Shown: piece after piece, positions 8,326 through 17,156 of the stretch
How positions within the stretch are numbered: position 1 is the first letter of the stretch
Layout of the letters: every line of letters starts with the position of its first letter
From: Mycobacterium sp. D16R12
GTDB taxonomy: Bacteria; Actinomycetota; Actinomycetes; Mycobacteriales; Mycobacteriaceae
NCBI RefSeq assembly: GCF_002013465.1
Contig: NZ_MAFC01000013.1
Coordinates: forward strand, 1-64,000
Direction: 5' to 3'
DNA length: 64,000 bases
Made by a program: the position numbers and the translations under genes
Notes under the pieces: model-generated
The model's database searches: none
The model's input: only the letters and a program-made list of their open reading frames with translations
Told to the model about the DNA's origin: nothing

Positions 8326-9557
8326 CCACATGCCCGTTCGCGCCCGGGTTCGACTTCACCGACCCCGACCTCATCCAGCAGCGTATCCCCGTCGAGGAGT
8401 TCGCGTACCTGCGCAAGACCGACCCCATCTGGTGGAATGCACAGCCCAGGGGAGTGGCCGGATTCGACGACGACGGCTATTGGGTGGTCTCCAAACACAC
8501 TGATGTCAAAGAAGTATCGCGGCTCAACGAGGTGTTCTCCAATAGCGTGAACACGACGGTGGTGCGTTACAACGAGGACATCACCGCCGAGCAACTCGAC
8601 ATTCAGCGCGAGAATCTGCTCATCGACATGGACGAGCCCAAACATCGCATCCTGCGGCGCATCGTGTCTCCACTGTTTACGCCCAAGGCCGTCAATGGAT
8701 TGCATGAACGATTGGTCACGCGCGCCAAGGACATCGTGGCGGCCGCCGCCGAAAAGGCCAATGGTAATTTCGTGTCCGATATCGCCTCGGTGCTACCCAT
8801 GCATGCCATCGCGGATCTGGTGGGCATCCCCGAATCGGATCGTCAGCAGGTGCTGGACTGGACGAACCAGATGTTCGCCTACGACGACCCGGCGATAGGT
8901 AAAGACACGGCCACCACGGCCACTGTCTCCATGCTGGGCTACGCGTACGCGATGGCCGAAGAGCGGCAATTGAATCCGCGCGACGACATCCTTACGGGTC
9001 TGGTTCAGGGTGCGTACGACGATCGTCCGCTCACCCCGCTGGAGTTCGCCTACTTCGTCATCCAGCTCATGGTCGCGGGTAACGAAACCTCACGGAACGC
9101 CATCACACACGGGGTGCTGGCCTTCGCCGATAACCCCGCGCAATGGGAGCTCTACCGCGAGCGCCGTCCGCAGACGGCCGCCGACGAGATCATCCGCTGG
9201 GCCAGCCCCATCATCGCCTTCCAACGCACCGCGCTGCAGGATGTCGACCTCGCAGGAGTGCGGATCCGGAAGGACCAGCGCGTGGGAATGTTCTACGCGT
9301 CGGCCAACTTCGACGAGGAGGTGTTCGACGACCCGTTCACCTTCAACATCGAGCGCGACCCCAACCCGCATCTGGCCTTCGGTGGCCATGGGATTCACTA
9401 CTGCCTCGGAGCCAACCTCGCCCGGCTGGAGATCGGCATCATGTTCGACGCCATGGCGGACAGGCTGCCGGATCTGATGCCGACCGGAGAGCCCACCCGA
9501 TTCAGGTCGGGGTGGATCAACGGGGTTGTGTCATTGCCCGCGAACTACCGCGGATAG
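8322..9557 (+). CDS. Cytochrome P450
   Basis: A 411-residue soluble bacterial P450. The haem-binding loop FGGHGIHYCLG carries the Cys ligand C361. The oxygen-activating I-helix motif is AGNETS (252-257) and the ExxR pair is E289/R292. Charged and hydrophobic features, including LLIDMDEPKHRILRRIVSPLFTP, resemble mycobacterial P450s that act on steroid side chains, terpenes or fatty acids (CYP124/125/142 group), but I cannot name the subfamily. The start ATG 8322 overlaps the SDR stop by ATGA, so it is in the same operon and probably supplies the hydroxyl group that the SDR oxidises. It needs a ferredoxin and reductase that are not encoded here. Confidence 0.92.
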   Translation: MTTCPFAPGFDFTDPDLIQQRIPVEEFAYLRKTDPIWWNAQPRGVAGFDDDGYWVVSKHTDVKEVSRLNEVFSNSVNTTVVRYNEDITAEQLDIQRENLLIDMDEPKHRILRRIVSPLFTPKAVNGLHERLVTRAKDIVAAAAEKANGNFVSDIASVLPMHAIADLVGIPESDRQQVLDWTNQMFAYDDPAIGKDTATTATVSMLGYAYAMAEERQLNPRDDILTGLVQGAYDDRPLTPLEFAYFVIQLMVAGNETSRNAITHGVLAFADNPAQWELYRERRPQTAADEIIRWASPIIAFQRTALQDVDLAGVRIRKDQRVGMFYASANFDEEVFDDPFTFNIERDPNPHLAFGGHGIHYCLGANLARLEIGIMFDAMADRLPDLMPTGEPTRFRSGWINGVVSLPANYRG

Positions 9558-9562
9558 ACACC

Positions 9563-11500
9563 GTGCGTAACCGCTATGCGGGGCAATCTTTTTCCACTTC
9601 CATGCCGGAGATCGCTGCGGCCCTGGCGGATGTCAGCATCCCGACGCTGTTGCTTTCGCTGGTGCATATCACCGGCGATCCGCGGTACATCCGCGAGTTC
9701 ACGCAGGCGGCCAGCTTCCTCAACGAAGTCCAGGGCTTCATGTCCGAGAAGGACAAGGCGAGGGCCCGGCAGGTGGCGCTCGAGGTCATCGTGGACTACC
9801 GCGATCGGGGATGCCCTGAGCCGGAACCACTGGACGCCGATGTCGTCCGGGAGATGATGAATTGGACAGCCTGCGAGGAGGTTCCGGAACACTACATACC
9901 TCTGATTCTGGAGGAACTCGATCTGGAGGGCGTCGATCCGCGACGCGCCACACCCCTGGATCCTGGACAGATGCACGACCTGCCCGTCGTCGTGATCGGG
10001 TGCGGTGAATCGGGGATTTTGGCCGGAATCAGGCTCGCGCAGGCCAACATCCCATTCACCATCGTCGAGAAGAATGCAGGACCCGGGGGAACCTGGTGGG
10101 AGAATACGTATCCGGGCGCCCGGGTGGACGTCGCGAATCACTTCTACTGCTACAGCTTCGAGCCGAGCGACCGTTGGAGCCACTACTTCGCCGAGCAGCC
10201 CGAGCTACGTGACTACTTTCAAGAGGTCGTCGACAGGCGCGGGCTCGGTGAGCATGTGCGGTGGGAGTCCGAGGTCGAGTCGGCGAGCTGGGACGAGCAA
10301 CACGGGCACTGGAACATTCGGGTGCGCACCAAAGATGGCGCGATACAGCAGCTCGCGGCCCGGGCCGTCATCAGTGCGGTGGGTCAACTCAACCGACCCA
10401 ACATCCCGCACTTCGATGGCGCCGAGACCTTTATGGGCTCTGCCTTTCACTCCGCGCGATGGGACGGCTCGGTGGATCTGGCCGGGAAACGGGTCGCCCT
10501 CATCGGGGCGGGCGCCAGCGGATTTCAGATCGCGCCGGCGATCGCCGAGGCCGTGGAGCACCTGACCGTGTTCCAGCGCACCGCGCAATGGATGTTTCCC
10601 AACGCCATGTATCACGACAGAGTCGAGGACGGTGTGCGGTGGGCCATGACACATCTGCCGTTCTACGGGCGCTGGTACCGGCTCCTGCTCATGTGGCCCG
10701 GCGCCGACAAGGGGCTGGACGCCGCCGAGATCGATCCCGACTACGCCGACCAGGATTACGCGGTGAGCGCGATCAACGCCGCCGCACGAATGATGTTCAC
10801 CGACTGGATAACCCGGCAGGTGGAGGGTGATGAACAACTGCTCGCCCAGGTGCTGCCCGACTACCCGGCCACGGGTAAACGCACACTCCAGGACAACGGC
10901 AGCTGGTTACGCACGCTGCGGCGCGCCAATGTCGCTCTCGTGCGCACACCGATTGATCGAATCGAACCGGACGGTGTCGTCACCGGGGACGGCGCGGTCC
11001 ACTCCGCCGATGTGATCGTGTACGCCACGGGGTTTCGGGCCACCGAGGTGCTGTGGCCGATGCGGATCACGGGCCGCGGCGGCATCGAGCTGCGCAGCAT
11101 GTGGGGGGAACGGCCCTACGCGCATCGCGGCATCACCGTTCCAGGGTTCCCCAACTTCTTCATCCTCTACGGTCCCGGCACGCACCTGGCCCACGGCGGG
11201 AGCCTGATCTTCCAGTCCGAACTGCAGATGCGGTACATCACACAATGCCTCGAACGCCTGGCCGCCGACAGCACCCTGGCGATGGAACCAGAGCCGGAGG
11301 CGGCGGCCGAGTGGCACCGCCGCACGCAGGACCGGATCAAGAAGATGGTGTGGTCGCACCCGGCCGTCGAACACTCCTACTTCAAGAACATGGACGGCGA
11401 GATACACACCGTCAGTCCCTGGCGTTTACCCGAGTACTGGCACGCCGTCCGGAGTCCGGACTGGTCCGAGTACGTGTTCACCAGTGCCGGAGGGCCCTGA
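9563..11500 (+). CDS. HAPMO-like Baeyer-Villiger monooxygenase with N-terminal extension
   Basis: A 645-residue enzyme from GTG 9563 (632 from ATG 9602). It has an N-terminal helical extension of about 135 residues like that of 4-hydroxyacetophenone monooxygenase. Next come the FAD motif GCGESG (146-151), GGTWWENTYPGARVD, a full BVMO fingerprint F290-x-G-x3-H296-x3-W300-D301, and the NADPH motif GAGASG (315-320). It should convert a ketone to an ester with NADPH and oxygen. It starts 5 nt after the P450 stop and is the last gene of the TetR-led operon. An open frame runs further upstream but is inside the P450 gene. The substrate is unknown. Confidence 0.87.
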   Translation: MRNRYAGQSFSTSMPEIAAALADVSIPTLLLSLVHITGDPRYIREFTQAASFLNEVQGFMSEKDKARARQVALEVIVDYRDRGCPEPEPLDADVVREMMNWTACEEVPEHYIPLILEELDLEGVDPRRATPLDPGQMHDLPVVVIGCGESGILAGIRLAQANIPFTIVEKNAGPGGTWWENTYPGARVDVANHFYCYSFEPSDRWSHYFAEQPELRDYFQEVVDRRGLGEHVRWESEVESASWDEQHGHWNIRVRTKDGAIQQLAARAVISAVGQLNRPNIPHFDGAETFMGSAFHSARWDGSVDLAGKRVALIGAGASGFQIAPAIAEAVEHLTVFQRTAQWMFPNAMYHDRVEDGVRWAMTHLPFYGRWYRLLLMWPGADKGLDAAEIDPDYADQDYAVSAINAAARMMFTDWITRQVEGDEQLLAQVLPDYPATGKRTLQDNGSWLRTLRRANVALVRTPIDRIEPDGVVTGDGAVHSADVIVYATGFRATEVLWPMRITGRGGIELRSMWGERPYAHRGITVPGFPNFFILYGPGTHLAHGGSLIFQSELQMRYITQCLERLAADSTLAMEPEPEAAAEWHRRTQDRIKKMVWSHPAVEHSYFKNMDGEIHTVSPWRLPEYWHAVRSPDWSEYVFTSAGGP

Positions 11501-11587
11501 CCTGCGGCGTCGTCGGCACAGTGTGAGTGCGACCGCAAGGGTCTAACTTTACTTTTCTCCCTGATCCGTAAGCGGTAGCATCGCGGC

Positions 11588-13072
11588 ATGTCCGAACACT
11601 TTGACGTGCTCATCATCGGCGCCGGCATCTCCGGCATCAGCGCGGCCTGGCACATTCAGAACCGCTGCCCATCCAAGACCTATGCGGTGCTTGAGGCCCG
11701 CGACGATATGGGCGGCACCTGGAATCTATTCAAGTACCCGGGTATCCGGTCCGATTCGGATATGTACACGCTGGGCTTCCGGTTTTCGCCGTGGAACGAC
11801 AGCCGCACCCTGGCGGACGGCCCCTCGATCCTCGACTACGTGCACAAGACCGCGGCGAACTCCGGTATCGATGGGCACGTCCGATACCGGCACAAGGTGA
11901 TCGGTGCGGCCTGGTCCACCGAGACCCAGCAGTGGACGGTTCAGGTGGACCACGACGGCACGACCGTCGAGTACACCTGCTCCTTCCTGTTCTGTTGCAG
12001 CGGCTACTACGACTACGACCAGGGTTACTCACCGGAGTTCCCCGGCGTCGCCGATTTCAAGGGCACCGTGATCCACCCGCAGCACTGGCCCGAGGACCTT
12101 GACTACAAGGGCAAGAAGGTCGTGGTGATCGGCTCCGGCGCCACCGCGGTGACCCTCGTTCCGGCGATGGCGCCCGATGTCGGACACATCACCATGCTGC
12201 AGCGCTCGCCCACCTACATTCTGTCGCTGCCGAACGAGAACCCGATCATCAACGGCCTGCGAAAGATATTGCCCGCCAAGGTCGCCTACCCGGTCGCGCG
12301 GTGGATGAACATCGGACAGCTGATCTTCAGCTACCAGGCCAGCCGCAAGTTTCCGAAGGCTGCGCGGCGGATCATCATGCAGCAGGCCAAACTTCAGCTG
12401 CCCAAGGGCTATGACTACAAGACCCACTTCGGCCCCAAGTACAACCCGTGGGACGAGCGCCTCTGCGTCGTGCCGAACGGCGACTTGTACAAGACGATCC
12501 GCAAGGGCAAGGCCGATATCGTCACCGATCACATCGAGACATTCGACGAGACGGGCATCAAGCTCAAGTCGGGCAAGCACCTCGACGCCGACATCATCAT
12601 CACCGCGACGGGTCTGAACCTGAAGTTCTTCAGCGGCGTCATCCCGACGGTCGATGGTGTGCCCGTGGACCTGCCTGCGCAGACCGTGTACAAGGGCGCG
12701 ATGCTCACCGGTATCCCGAACATGGCGTTCACCATCGGGTATACCAATGCCTCGTGGACGCTCAAGGCGGACCTGGTGTCCGAGTACGTCGGTCGACTGC
12801 TGAATTACATGGACGAGAACGGTTATGTCACAGCGGTTCCCGAGCTGGCCGACGAGACGCTGGAGAAGCAGCCGTTCATGGACTTCACCCCGGGCTACGT
12901 GCTGCGTGCTTTGGAAGAGCTGCCCAAGCAGGGCGACAAGCACCCGTGGCGATTGAAGCAGAACTACGTCTATGACGTTGGGATGATGCGGCGCAGCCGG
13001 ATCTCCGAGGGCATGCGCTTCGGCAGGAAGAAGACCGCGGCAGAGACCGCGCCGGTGGCCGTCAACAGCTAG
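11588..13072 (+). CDS. ethA: EthA-type FAD monooxygenase (prodrug-activating BVMO)
   Basis: A 494-residue BVMO very close in sequence and length to M. tuberculosis EthA (Rv3854c, 489 residues). Both share the opening (HFDVLIIGAGISG), YPGIRSDSDMYTLGFRF, HFGPKYNPWDERLC and FTPGYVLRALEELPKQG. The FAD motif is at 11-16, the fingerprint F157-x-G-x3-H-x3-WP168 is intact, and the NADPH motif is GSGATA (182-187). EthA oxidises ketones and activates thioamide and thiourea drugs in M. tuberculosis. A TAGCAT element (11576-11581) lies 6 nt before the ATG, implying a leaderless transcript separate from the upstream operon. The divergent ethR of M. tuberculosis is absent; a different TetR gene lies convergently downstream. 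Confidence 0.92.
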   Translation: MSEHFDVLIIGAGISGISAAWHIQNRCPSKTYAVLEARDDMGGTWNLFKYPGIRSDSDMYTLGFRFSPWNDSRTLADGPSILDYVHKTAANSGIDGHVRYRHKVIGAAWSTETQQWTVQVDHDGTTVEYTCSFLFCCSGYYDYDQGYSPEFPGVADFKGTVIHPQHWPEDLDYKGKKVVVIGSGATAVTLVPAMAPDVGHITMLQRSPTYILSLPNENPIINGLRKILPAKVAYPVARWMNIGQLIFSYQASRKFPKAARRIIMQQAKLQLPKGYDYKTHFGPKYNPWDERLCVVPNGDLYKTIRKGKADIVTDHIETFDETGIKLKSGKHLDADIIITATGLNLKFFSGVIPTVDGVPVDLPAQTVYKGAMLTGIPNMAFTIGYTNASWTLKADLVSEYVGRLLNYMDENGYVTAVPELADETLEKQPFMDFTPGYVLRALEELPKQGDKHPWRLKQNYVYDVGMMRRSRISEGMRFGRKKTAAETAPVAVNS

Positions 13073-13082
13073 ACCACGGACG

Positions 13083-13817
13083 CTATTTCTCTTCGGGTGC
13101 AGCCTGATTCGAGCTCGCGGCAATCAGCATGGGCAGCATCGGCCGCATGGGCAGCAGCCGTTGCACGGCGGCCAGGAGTCGTTCGGTCCAGTCGGTCGTC
13201 GACGAGGGGTCCTTGATGCTGTCGATGGCCACTCCCTGACCGACTGCGATGCACAGGCGGGCGAGGTCCTGCACGCTCGCCTCGGGAAGTTCGAGATCGT
13301 CGTCGAGCTGCGCGATCACGCCGGCAACGTGGTCCAGCATGGTCTTGTCGCGGGCGACGAGTTCCTCGTTCAGCGTCGAATTGTGCCGGGCTACCAGGGC
13401 GAGCTCGATCTTCAGCAGGGCCCAGCCGGTGTCACTGAGTGATTGCTCAATCCAGTCCTGAAACTTCTCAAGGCGATCCTCTGACGAACCTTCGCCAAGC
13501 ACTTGGCGCGAGCTTTCCAGAACTTGTTCGGAGTGGCGGTCGATGACTTCCAGCGCCAAGGCCTCTTTACTCGGGAAGTTCGAGTACACGGCGCCGCGGC
13601 TGTAGCCGGCATCTTCGGCCACCTGCTCATTTGATGTCGCCGCAAATCCCTGTTGCAAGTAGAGCTGAGTCGCGGACTCCACGAGTCGGGCCTTGGTCTG
13701 AGCCTGAGCCTCAGAGCGAGTCAATCGTTTGGCCACGACCGTTGAGTCTATGCGCTCGGCTCTGCTCACCAGGAGGGAAGTCGCTGCACGCCGGGGGTCA
13801 AATACCGCACCACGCAC
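13083..13817 (-). CDS. TetR-family regulator
   Basis: Up to 244 residues from GTG 13817; a shorter form from GTG 13736 (217 residues, beginning VAKRLTRSEAQAQTKARL) looks more like typical TetR proteins. The longer start has a GGTGAGG just before it. The HTH is GFAATSNEQVAEDAGYSRGAVYSNFPSKEA, with recognition helix YSRGAVYSNF; a helical ligand domain follows. It is not EthR-like outside the HTH. A 25-bp inverted repeat at 13829-13853 lies immediately upstream, between it and a small divergent gene, and is its probable operator. Its stop lies 10 bp from that of ethA, convergent, so direct control of ethA is not implied by position. Confidence 0.88.
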   Translation of the reverse strand: MRGAVFDPRRAATSLLVSRAERIDSTVVAKRLTRSEAQAQTKARLVESATQLYLQQGFAATSNEQVAEDAGYSRGAVYSNFPSKEALALEVIDRHSEQVLESSRQVLGEGSSEDRLEKFQDWIEQSLSDTGWALLKIELALVARHNSTLNEELVARDKTMLDHVAGVIAQLDDDLELPEASVQDLARLCIAVGQGVAIDSIKDPSSTTDWTERLLAAVQRLLPMRPMLPMLIAASSNQAAPEEK

Positions 13818-13828
13818 ACCTCACCTAT

Positions 13829-13853
13829 ATTTGGCTACATTACGTAGCCAAAT
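13829..13853. promoter_or_regulatory. TetR-type operator between divergent genes
   Basis: Perfect 10-bp arms ATTTGGCTAC and GTAGCCAAAT flank a 5-bp spacer (ATTAC). The repeat sits 11 bp upstream of the leftward TetR start and 7 bp before the rightward small gene, so one bound dimer could control both. Confidence 0.75.
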
Positions 13854-13860
13854 AATTGTC

Positions 13861-14064
13861 ATGAGCATGAGGATGGAGTGCATCGTGGGACGACACAACC
13901 GGCCCTCCGCCGTGGACGATGCGCCCGCTCTAGACGCACGGCCGTCGGACGCGGACTGGAGCACCGACTTCGTCTGGGACGACGAAGCTGCCGGAACGTC
14001 CCGCGCGGTAAGTGAGCCTGACGGAGCTTTTGCCCCGACGCCGCCGCCCTGGTTCAGGGGCTGA
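13861..14064 (+). CDS. Small acidic hypothetical protein
   Basis: A 67-residue protein of unknown function, rich in Asp, Ala and Pro (VDDAPALDARPSDADWSTDFVWDDEAAG) with a Pro-rich tail ending PPPWFRG. No membrane segment, signal peptide or known domain is seen. ATG 13861 is 7 bp after the TetR-type inverted repeat, so it is probably under control of the divergent TetR gene; ATGs at 13867 and 13873 are alternatives. The end overlaps the convergent oxidase gene by 11 bp. The codon pattern is compatible with a real gene but I have no homologue in mind. Confidence 0.5.
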   Translation: MSMRMECIVGRHNRPSAVDDAPALDARPSDADWSTDFVWDDEAAGTSRAVSEPDGAFAPTPPPWFRG

Positions 14065-15340
14065 CCGGACCCAGGAGCCTGTTCAGGTAGCCGCCGCTGA
14101 ACACGCCCCCGGGGTCGAACCGGGCGCGGACGTCTTGGAATGTTTGCCATTCCGGATAGCGCTCGCTCAGCTGCGCGGCGGTCAGGGTGTGCCGCTTGCC
14201 CCAGTGCGGGCGGCCACCCAGCCCGATCAGGATGGGTTCGAGGTCGTGGAAATACGACTCCCACGGACCGTGAATCGTCTGGTGCACGGCCAGGTAGACG
14301 CTTTCGCGGCCATAGGCCGGCGCCAGCAGTGCGTCATCGGCCTGGGTGAAGCGGACCTCCAGCGGGAAGGCCACCCGATGACGGTTCTGTTCAATGGTGG
14401 CTAGGGCCGTCTCGATGGCATCGCGGGCATTTTCCAGCGGAAGCGAATACTCCATCTCGGTGAACTTCACTTTGCGGGGGCTCGCGAACACCGCGGCGCT
14501 CTCGTCCTGAGACTCATTGGCCCCGGCAAGATTGGCAACAAGTTTCGATATGTACGGGGCAGTAGCGGGCACTCGCCCGGCCGCCCACATCAAAGCGCCG
14601 AGCGCACCATTTTCCACCAGATCGCGCTCTACCCAGTGCCGCACCGGATGGCGCGGCCATGGGTCCTCCTGGGTGCGTGTCGATTGCAGCAGCAGCACCC
14701 GTCGGGTGTGAGGGAAGAGGTATAGCTCAAGGTGATCGGTGTAGCTCAGCAATGTGGGCAGATCGGCCAAAACGGTGTCCAGATCGTGCACGGACTGGCG
14801 GCGGTGCAGCCGGAAGGCCGGAACACATTGCAGGGTGAACTCGGTGGCCACTCCCAGCGCGCCCAATGAGATCCGTGCGGCGCGCAGCTCATCACCGCCC
14901 GATATCTCGTGAATAGTGCCGTCGGCAGCCATGATTCGCATCGAAACGATGGTCTGCGAAATGTTGCCGAACCTCAGGCCTGTCCCGTGTGTTCCGGTGG
15001 CAGCGGCCCCGGCCAGAGTCTGGATGTCAATATCGCCGAGGTTCGGCAGTGCCAGACCGCACCGCAACAGCCTGCGGTTGAGCTCATGCAGGTTGATGCC
15101 GGCCTGGACCCGCACGCGGTCCTGCTCGTCGACCGATATCAGTTGCCGCAGTTCCGAGATATCCACCTGCACACCGTCGGTGACGCACAGCTCGGTGAAG
15201 GAATGCGATGAACCGACCGGCCGTACTGTGCGCCCGGCGGAACGTCTCAGGGTGAATGCCAGCTCCTCCTCGGATCGTGGACGTGCCACTAATCCTGGGG
15301 CACAGGATGTTTGACCACTCCAGTTGTGCCATTCGCTCAC
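14054..15340 (-). CDS. FAD-linked sugar-1,4-lactone oxidase/dehydrogenase (ALO/gulonolactone type)
   Basis: A 428-residue protein of the vanillyl-alcohol oxidase superfamily. The N-terminal FAD domain has VRPVGSSHSFT and the pyrophosphate-binding segment TLAGAAATGTHGTG. The C-terminal ALO domain ends with the GGRPHWGKRH motif and FDPGGVFSGGYLNRLLG. Its length matches mycobacterial L-gulono-1,4-lactone dehydrogenase (Rv1771 type), which oxidises aldonolactones. It is the third gene of a leftward unit: rraA, PLP enzyme, oxidase. GTG 15340 overlaps the preceding stop by GTGA (15337-15340). Donor specificity (gulono-, arabinono-lactone or alditol) cannot be fixed from sequence. Confidence 0.86.
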   Translation of the reverse strand: MSEWHNWSGQTSCAPGLVARPRSEEELAFTLRRSAGRTVRPVGSSHSFTELCVTDGVQVDISELRQLISVDEQDRVRVQAGINLHELNRRLLRCGLALPNLGDIDIQTLAGAAATGTHGTGLRFGNISQTIVSMRIMAADGTIHEISGGDELRAARISLGALGVATEFTLQCVPAFRLHRRQSVHDLDTVLADLPTLLSYTDHLELYLFPHTRRVLLLQSTRTQEDPWPRHPVRHWVERDLVENGALGALMWAAGRVPATAPYISKLVANLAGANESQDESAAVFASPRKVKFTEMEYSLPLENARDAIETALATIEQNRHRVAFPLEVRFTQADDALLAPAYGRESVYLAVHQTIHGPWESYFHDLEPILIGLGGRPHWGKRHTLTAAQLSERYPEWQTFQDVRARFDPGGVFSGGYLNRLLGPVSP

Positions 15341-16524
15341 AGGAACATCATTCCTTCGCCGCGATAAGTGGGTACCGATCCGGCATGTTGACCGCCCTCG
15401 ACGAGCTGCAGTTCGGTGAAGTGCTCGCAGAGCTCACCGGCCTTGGCGTGCCGGAACCACACCACATCGCCGGTCGACAGCTCCCGCGCGCCGCGCAGCG
15501 GCGTCTGAACCTCCCCGGCGCCCTCGGACGCCTCAAAGGACAGACCCTTGGGCCACGACGGCACCGGCACGCGACTCGCCCCCGGGGGGCCGCTGGCTAT
15601 GTACCCACCGCCCAGCACCGTGGCCAGCTCGGGCGCTGGTTTGCGCACTACCGGCAACGCGAACGCGGCGGCCGGATCCAGCTGCAGGCTGCGGTAGTTG
15701 TCAAAGAGTGCCGGGGCGAAGAAACCTGACCCGGCAGCCAATTCGGTGGCGAATCCGAGTCCTGCGATGCGGGCCAGGCTGCCGGTACCGCCGGAGTTCA
15801 CCAGTTCGAGCGGCGGTGCCCCGGCGGCACGCAGGCGCGCGGTCACCGCGTCCACCACCCGGGGGAGACGGTCACCGAGGTCGCGCAGCGAGGACGCTTG
15901 CATGCCGCGAACCGCCAACTGGTACCACGGGTTTCCCGGGACGATGTCGCCCACGCCGGCGATCTGCCCGTCATAGGCCATCACCGCTGCCAGCCGCAGC
16001 CCGGGGGTGGCGCACACCAGATCGGTGAGAGCGGCCGCCTGCTCGGGGGTGTGCACCGGCGATCGCTTGGGCCCCAGATGCACCGGACCGTTGAGGGGAC
16101 GCCACCCGGCGTCGATATCCAGGCACACCGGGATCGGCGCGTTGGTCTCTTGCGAGATCGCCGCGAGCAGATCCACGTGCTCGGCGGAATCGATCAAGGG
16201 GCGGATGACGGAGCGATGCCGGGCCGCCGTGGCCAGGGCTCCCCGGTCGACGCTGGGGTAAGCGATCAATAGATCGTCGACACCGGAGTCTGCGAGATGC
16301 ACGGCCTCTGCGGGAGTGAAGGCGAGTACCCCGTGAAAACCTGGTATTTCCAGAAACTTTCGAATCAGTGCGGTGCTGCGTATCGACTTGCTGGCCACCC
16401 GGATCGGTAGACCGGAGGCGGCGGCGACCAGCGACGCGGCGTTGGCCCGCGCCGCGTCCATATCGACCGCGGCCAGCGGTATGGGTGCCCCCCGCAGCGC
16501 CTTGGCCAACCGCCGCACCGACAT
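15337..16524 (-). CDS. PLP-dependent amino acid deaminase/aldolase (fold III)
   Basis: A 395-residue protein of the alanine-racemase-like fold III family that includes D-threonine aldolase and D-serine dehydratase. The N-terminal barrel has the PLP lysine K46 in LPIRVASKSIRS. The motifs PVCLDIDAGWRPLN and LELVNSGGTGSL (phosphate-binding loop) follow, and the C-terminal beta domain has WFRHAKAGELCEHF with the metal-ligand His/Cys pair. ATG 16524 shares one base with the rraA stop (TGATG); a longer open frame is inside rraA. The neighbouring lactone oxidase overlaps its stop. As I recall, H37Rv keeps a similar pair near Rv1769-Rv1771. The actual substrate is unknown. Confidence 0.8.
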   Translation of the reverse strand: MSVRRLAKALRGAPIPLAAVDMDAARANAASLVAAASGLPIRVASKSIRSTALIRKFLEIPGFHGVLAFTPAEAVHLADSGVDDLLIAYPSVDRGALATAARHRSVIRPLIDSAEHVDLLAAISQETNAPIPVCLDIDAGWRPLNGPVHLGPKRSPVHTPEQAAALTDLVCATPGLRLAAVMAYDGQIAGVGDIVPGNPWYQLAVRGMQASSLRDLGDRLPRVVDAVTARLRAAGAPPLELVNSGGTGSLARIAGLGFATELAAGSGFFAPALFDNYRSLQLDPAAAFALPVVRKPAPELATVLGGGYIASGPPGASRVPVPSWPKGLSFEASEGAGEVQTPLRGARELSTGDVVWFRHAKAGELCEHFTELQLVEGGQHAGSVPTYRGEGMMFL

Positions 16525-17012
16525 CAGGCAGGAACCACGACAACGCCGTCGTGGTCGGCGTAACAGATAGCCCCCGGTGTGAAGTCGATGCCGCCGAAGC
16601 TGACGACGACATCGCGCTCCCCGGCGCCGGTTTTGGTGCCCTTGCGCGGGTTGGTGCCGAGGGCCTTGATGCCGATGTCCATGGTGGCCAACTCGGCACT
16701 GTCCCGAACCACTCCGTTGATCACCAGGCCCGACCATCCGCTGTCGACGGCGATCCCCGCGATGATGTCGCCGACCAGCGCGCAATGCAGCGATCCGCCG
16801 CCGTCGATCACCAGTACGCCACCCGAACTAGGCTCTGACAGAATGGATTTCAGTAGAGCGTTGTCATGGTGGCAGCGCACTGTGGTGATGACCCCGGCGA
16901 ATACCGGCCGCGCGCCGAACTGCGCGAGCTGAAGATCGCAACTGGCCATGTCGATGCCGAGCTCATCTCCCAGGTCTGCGGTCGGGCGGGGCGTGATCGG
17001 TGCTGTCGTCAT
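16524..17012 (-). CDS. rraA: RraA-family protein (HMG/CHA-aldolase-like fold)
   Basis: A 162-residue protein matching mycobacterial RraA (Rv3853, once called MenG). It has the signature residues of the fold: [56 protein letters not shown] and [11 protein letters not shown]. coli RraA inhibits RNase E; related proteins are 4-hydroxy-4-methyl-2-oxoglutarate aldolases with G-x20-R-D-type sites, and the VRD segment is present here. The mycobacterial role is not settled. A TAGGCT element (minus strand, 17024-17019) lies 6 nt before the ATG, so transcription is probably leaderless. It heads the three-gene unit with the PLP enzyme and lactone oxidase. Confidence 0.9.
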   Translation of the reverse strand: MTTAPITPRPTADLGDELGIDMASCDLQLAQFGARPVFAGVITTVRCHHDNALLKSILSEPSSGGVLVIDGGGSLHCALVGDIIAGIAVDSGWSGLVINGVVRDSAELATMDIGIKALGTNPRKGTKTGAGERDVVVSFGGIDFTPGAICYADHDGVVVVPA

Positions 17013-17156
17013 ACCCCAAGCCTATTCGTCGGGCTCAGCTGCTGGGTCTGGCGCATAGGCAACCACGACATGTCTTCGTTCACGTCCGACACTGTGTGGC
17101 CCCCCGTGATGTGAGGGTCAAGCCCTTTTCTCGTGACGGCGGAGTGCGGAGCCCGG

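Noticed and set aside
9143..9562. N-terminal extension of the HAPMO-like BVMO into the P450 gene
   Set aside because: It is out-of-frame P450 coding sequence; starts at 9563 or 9602 give the usual family length.
13083..13817. TetR next to ethA taken as EthR
   Set aside because: Outside the HTH the sequence is not EthR-like, the gene is convergent rather than divergent, and its operator is at its own promoter.
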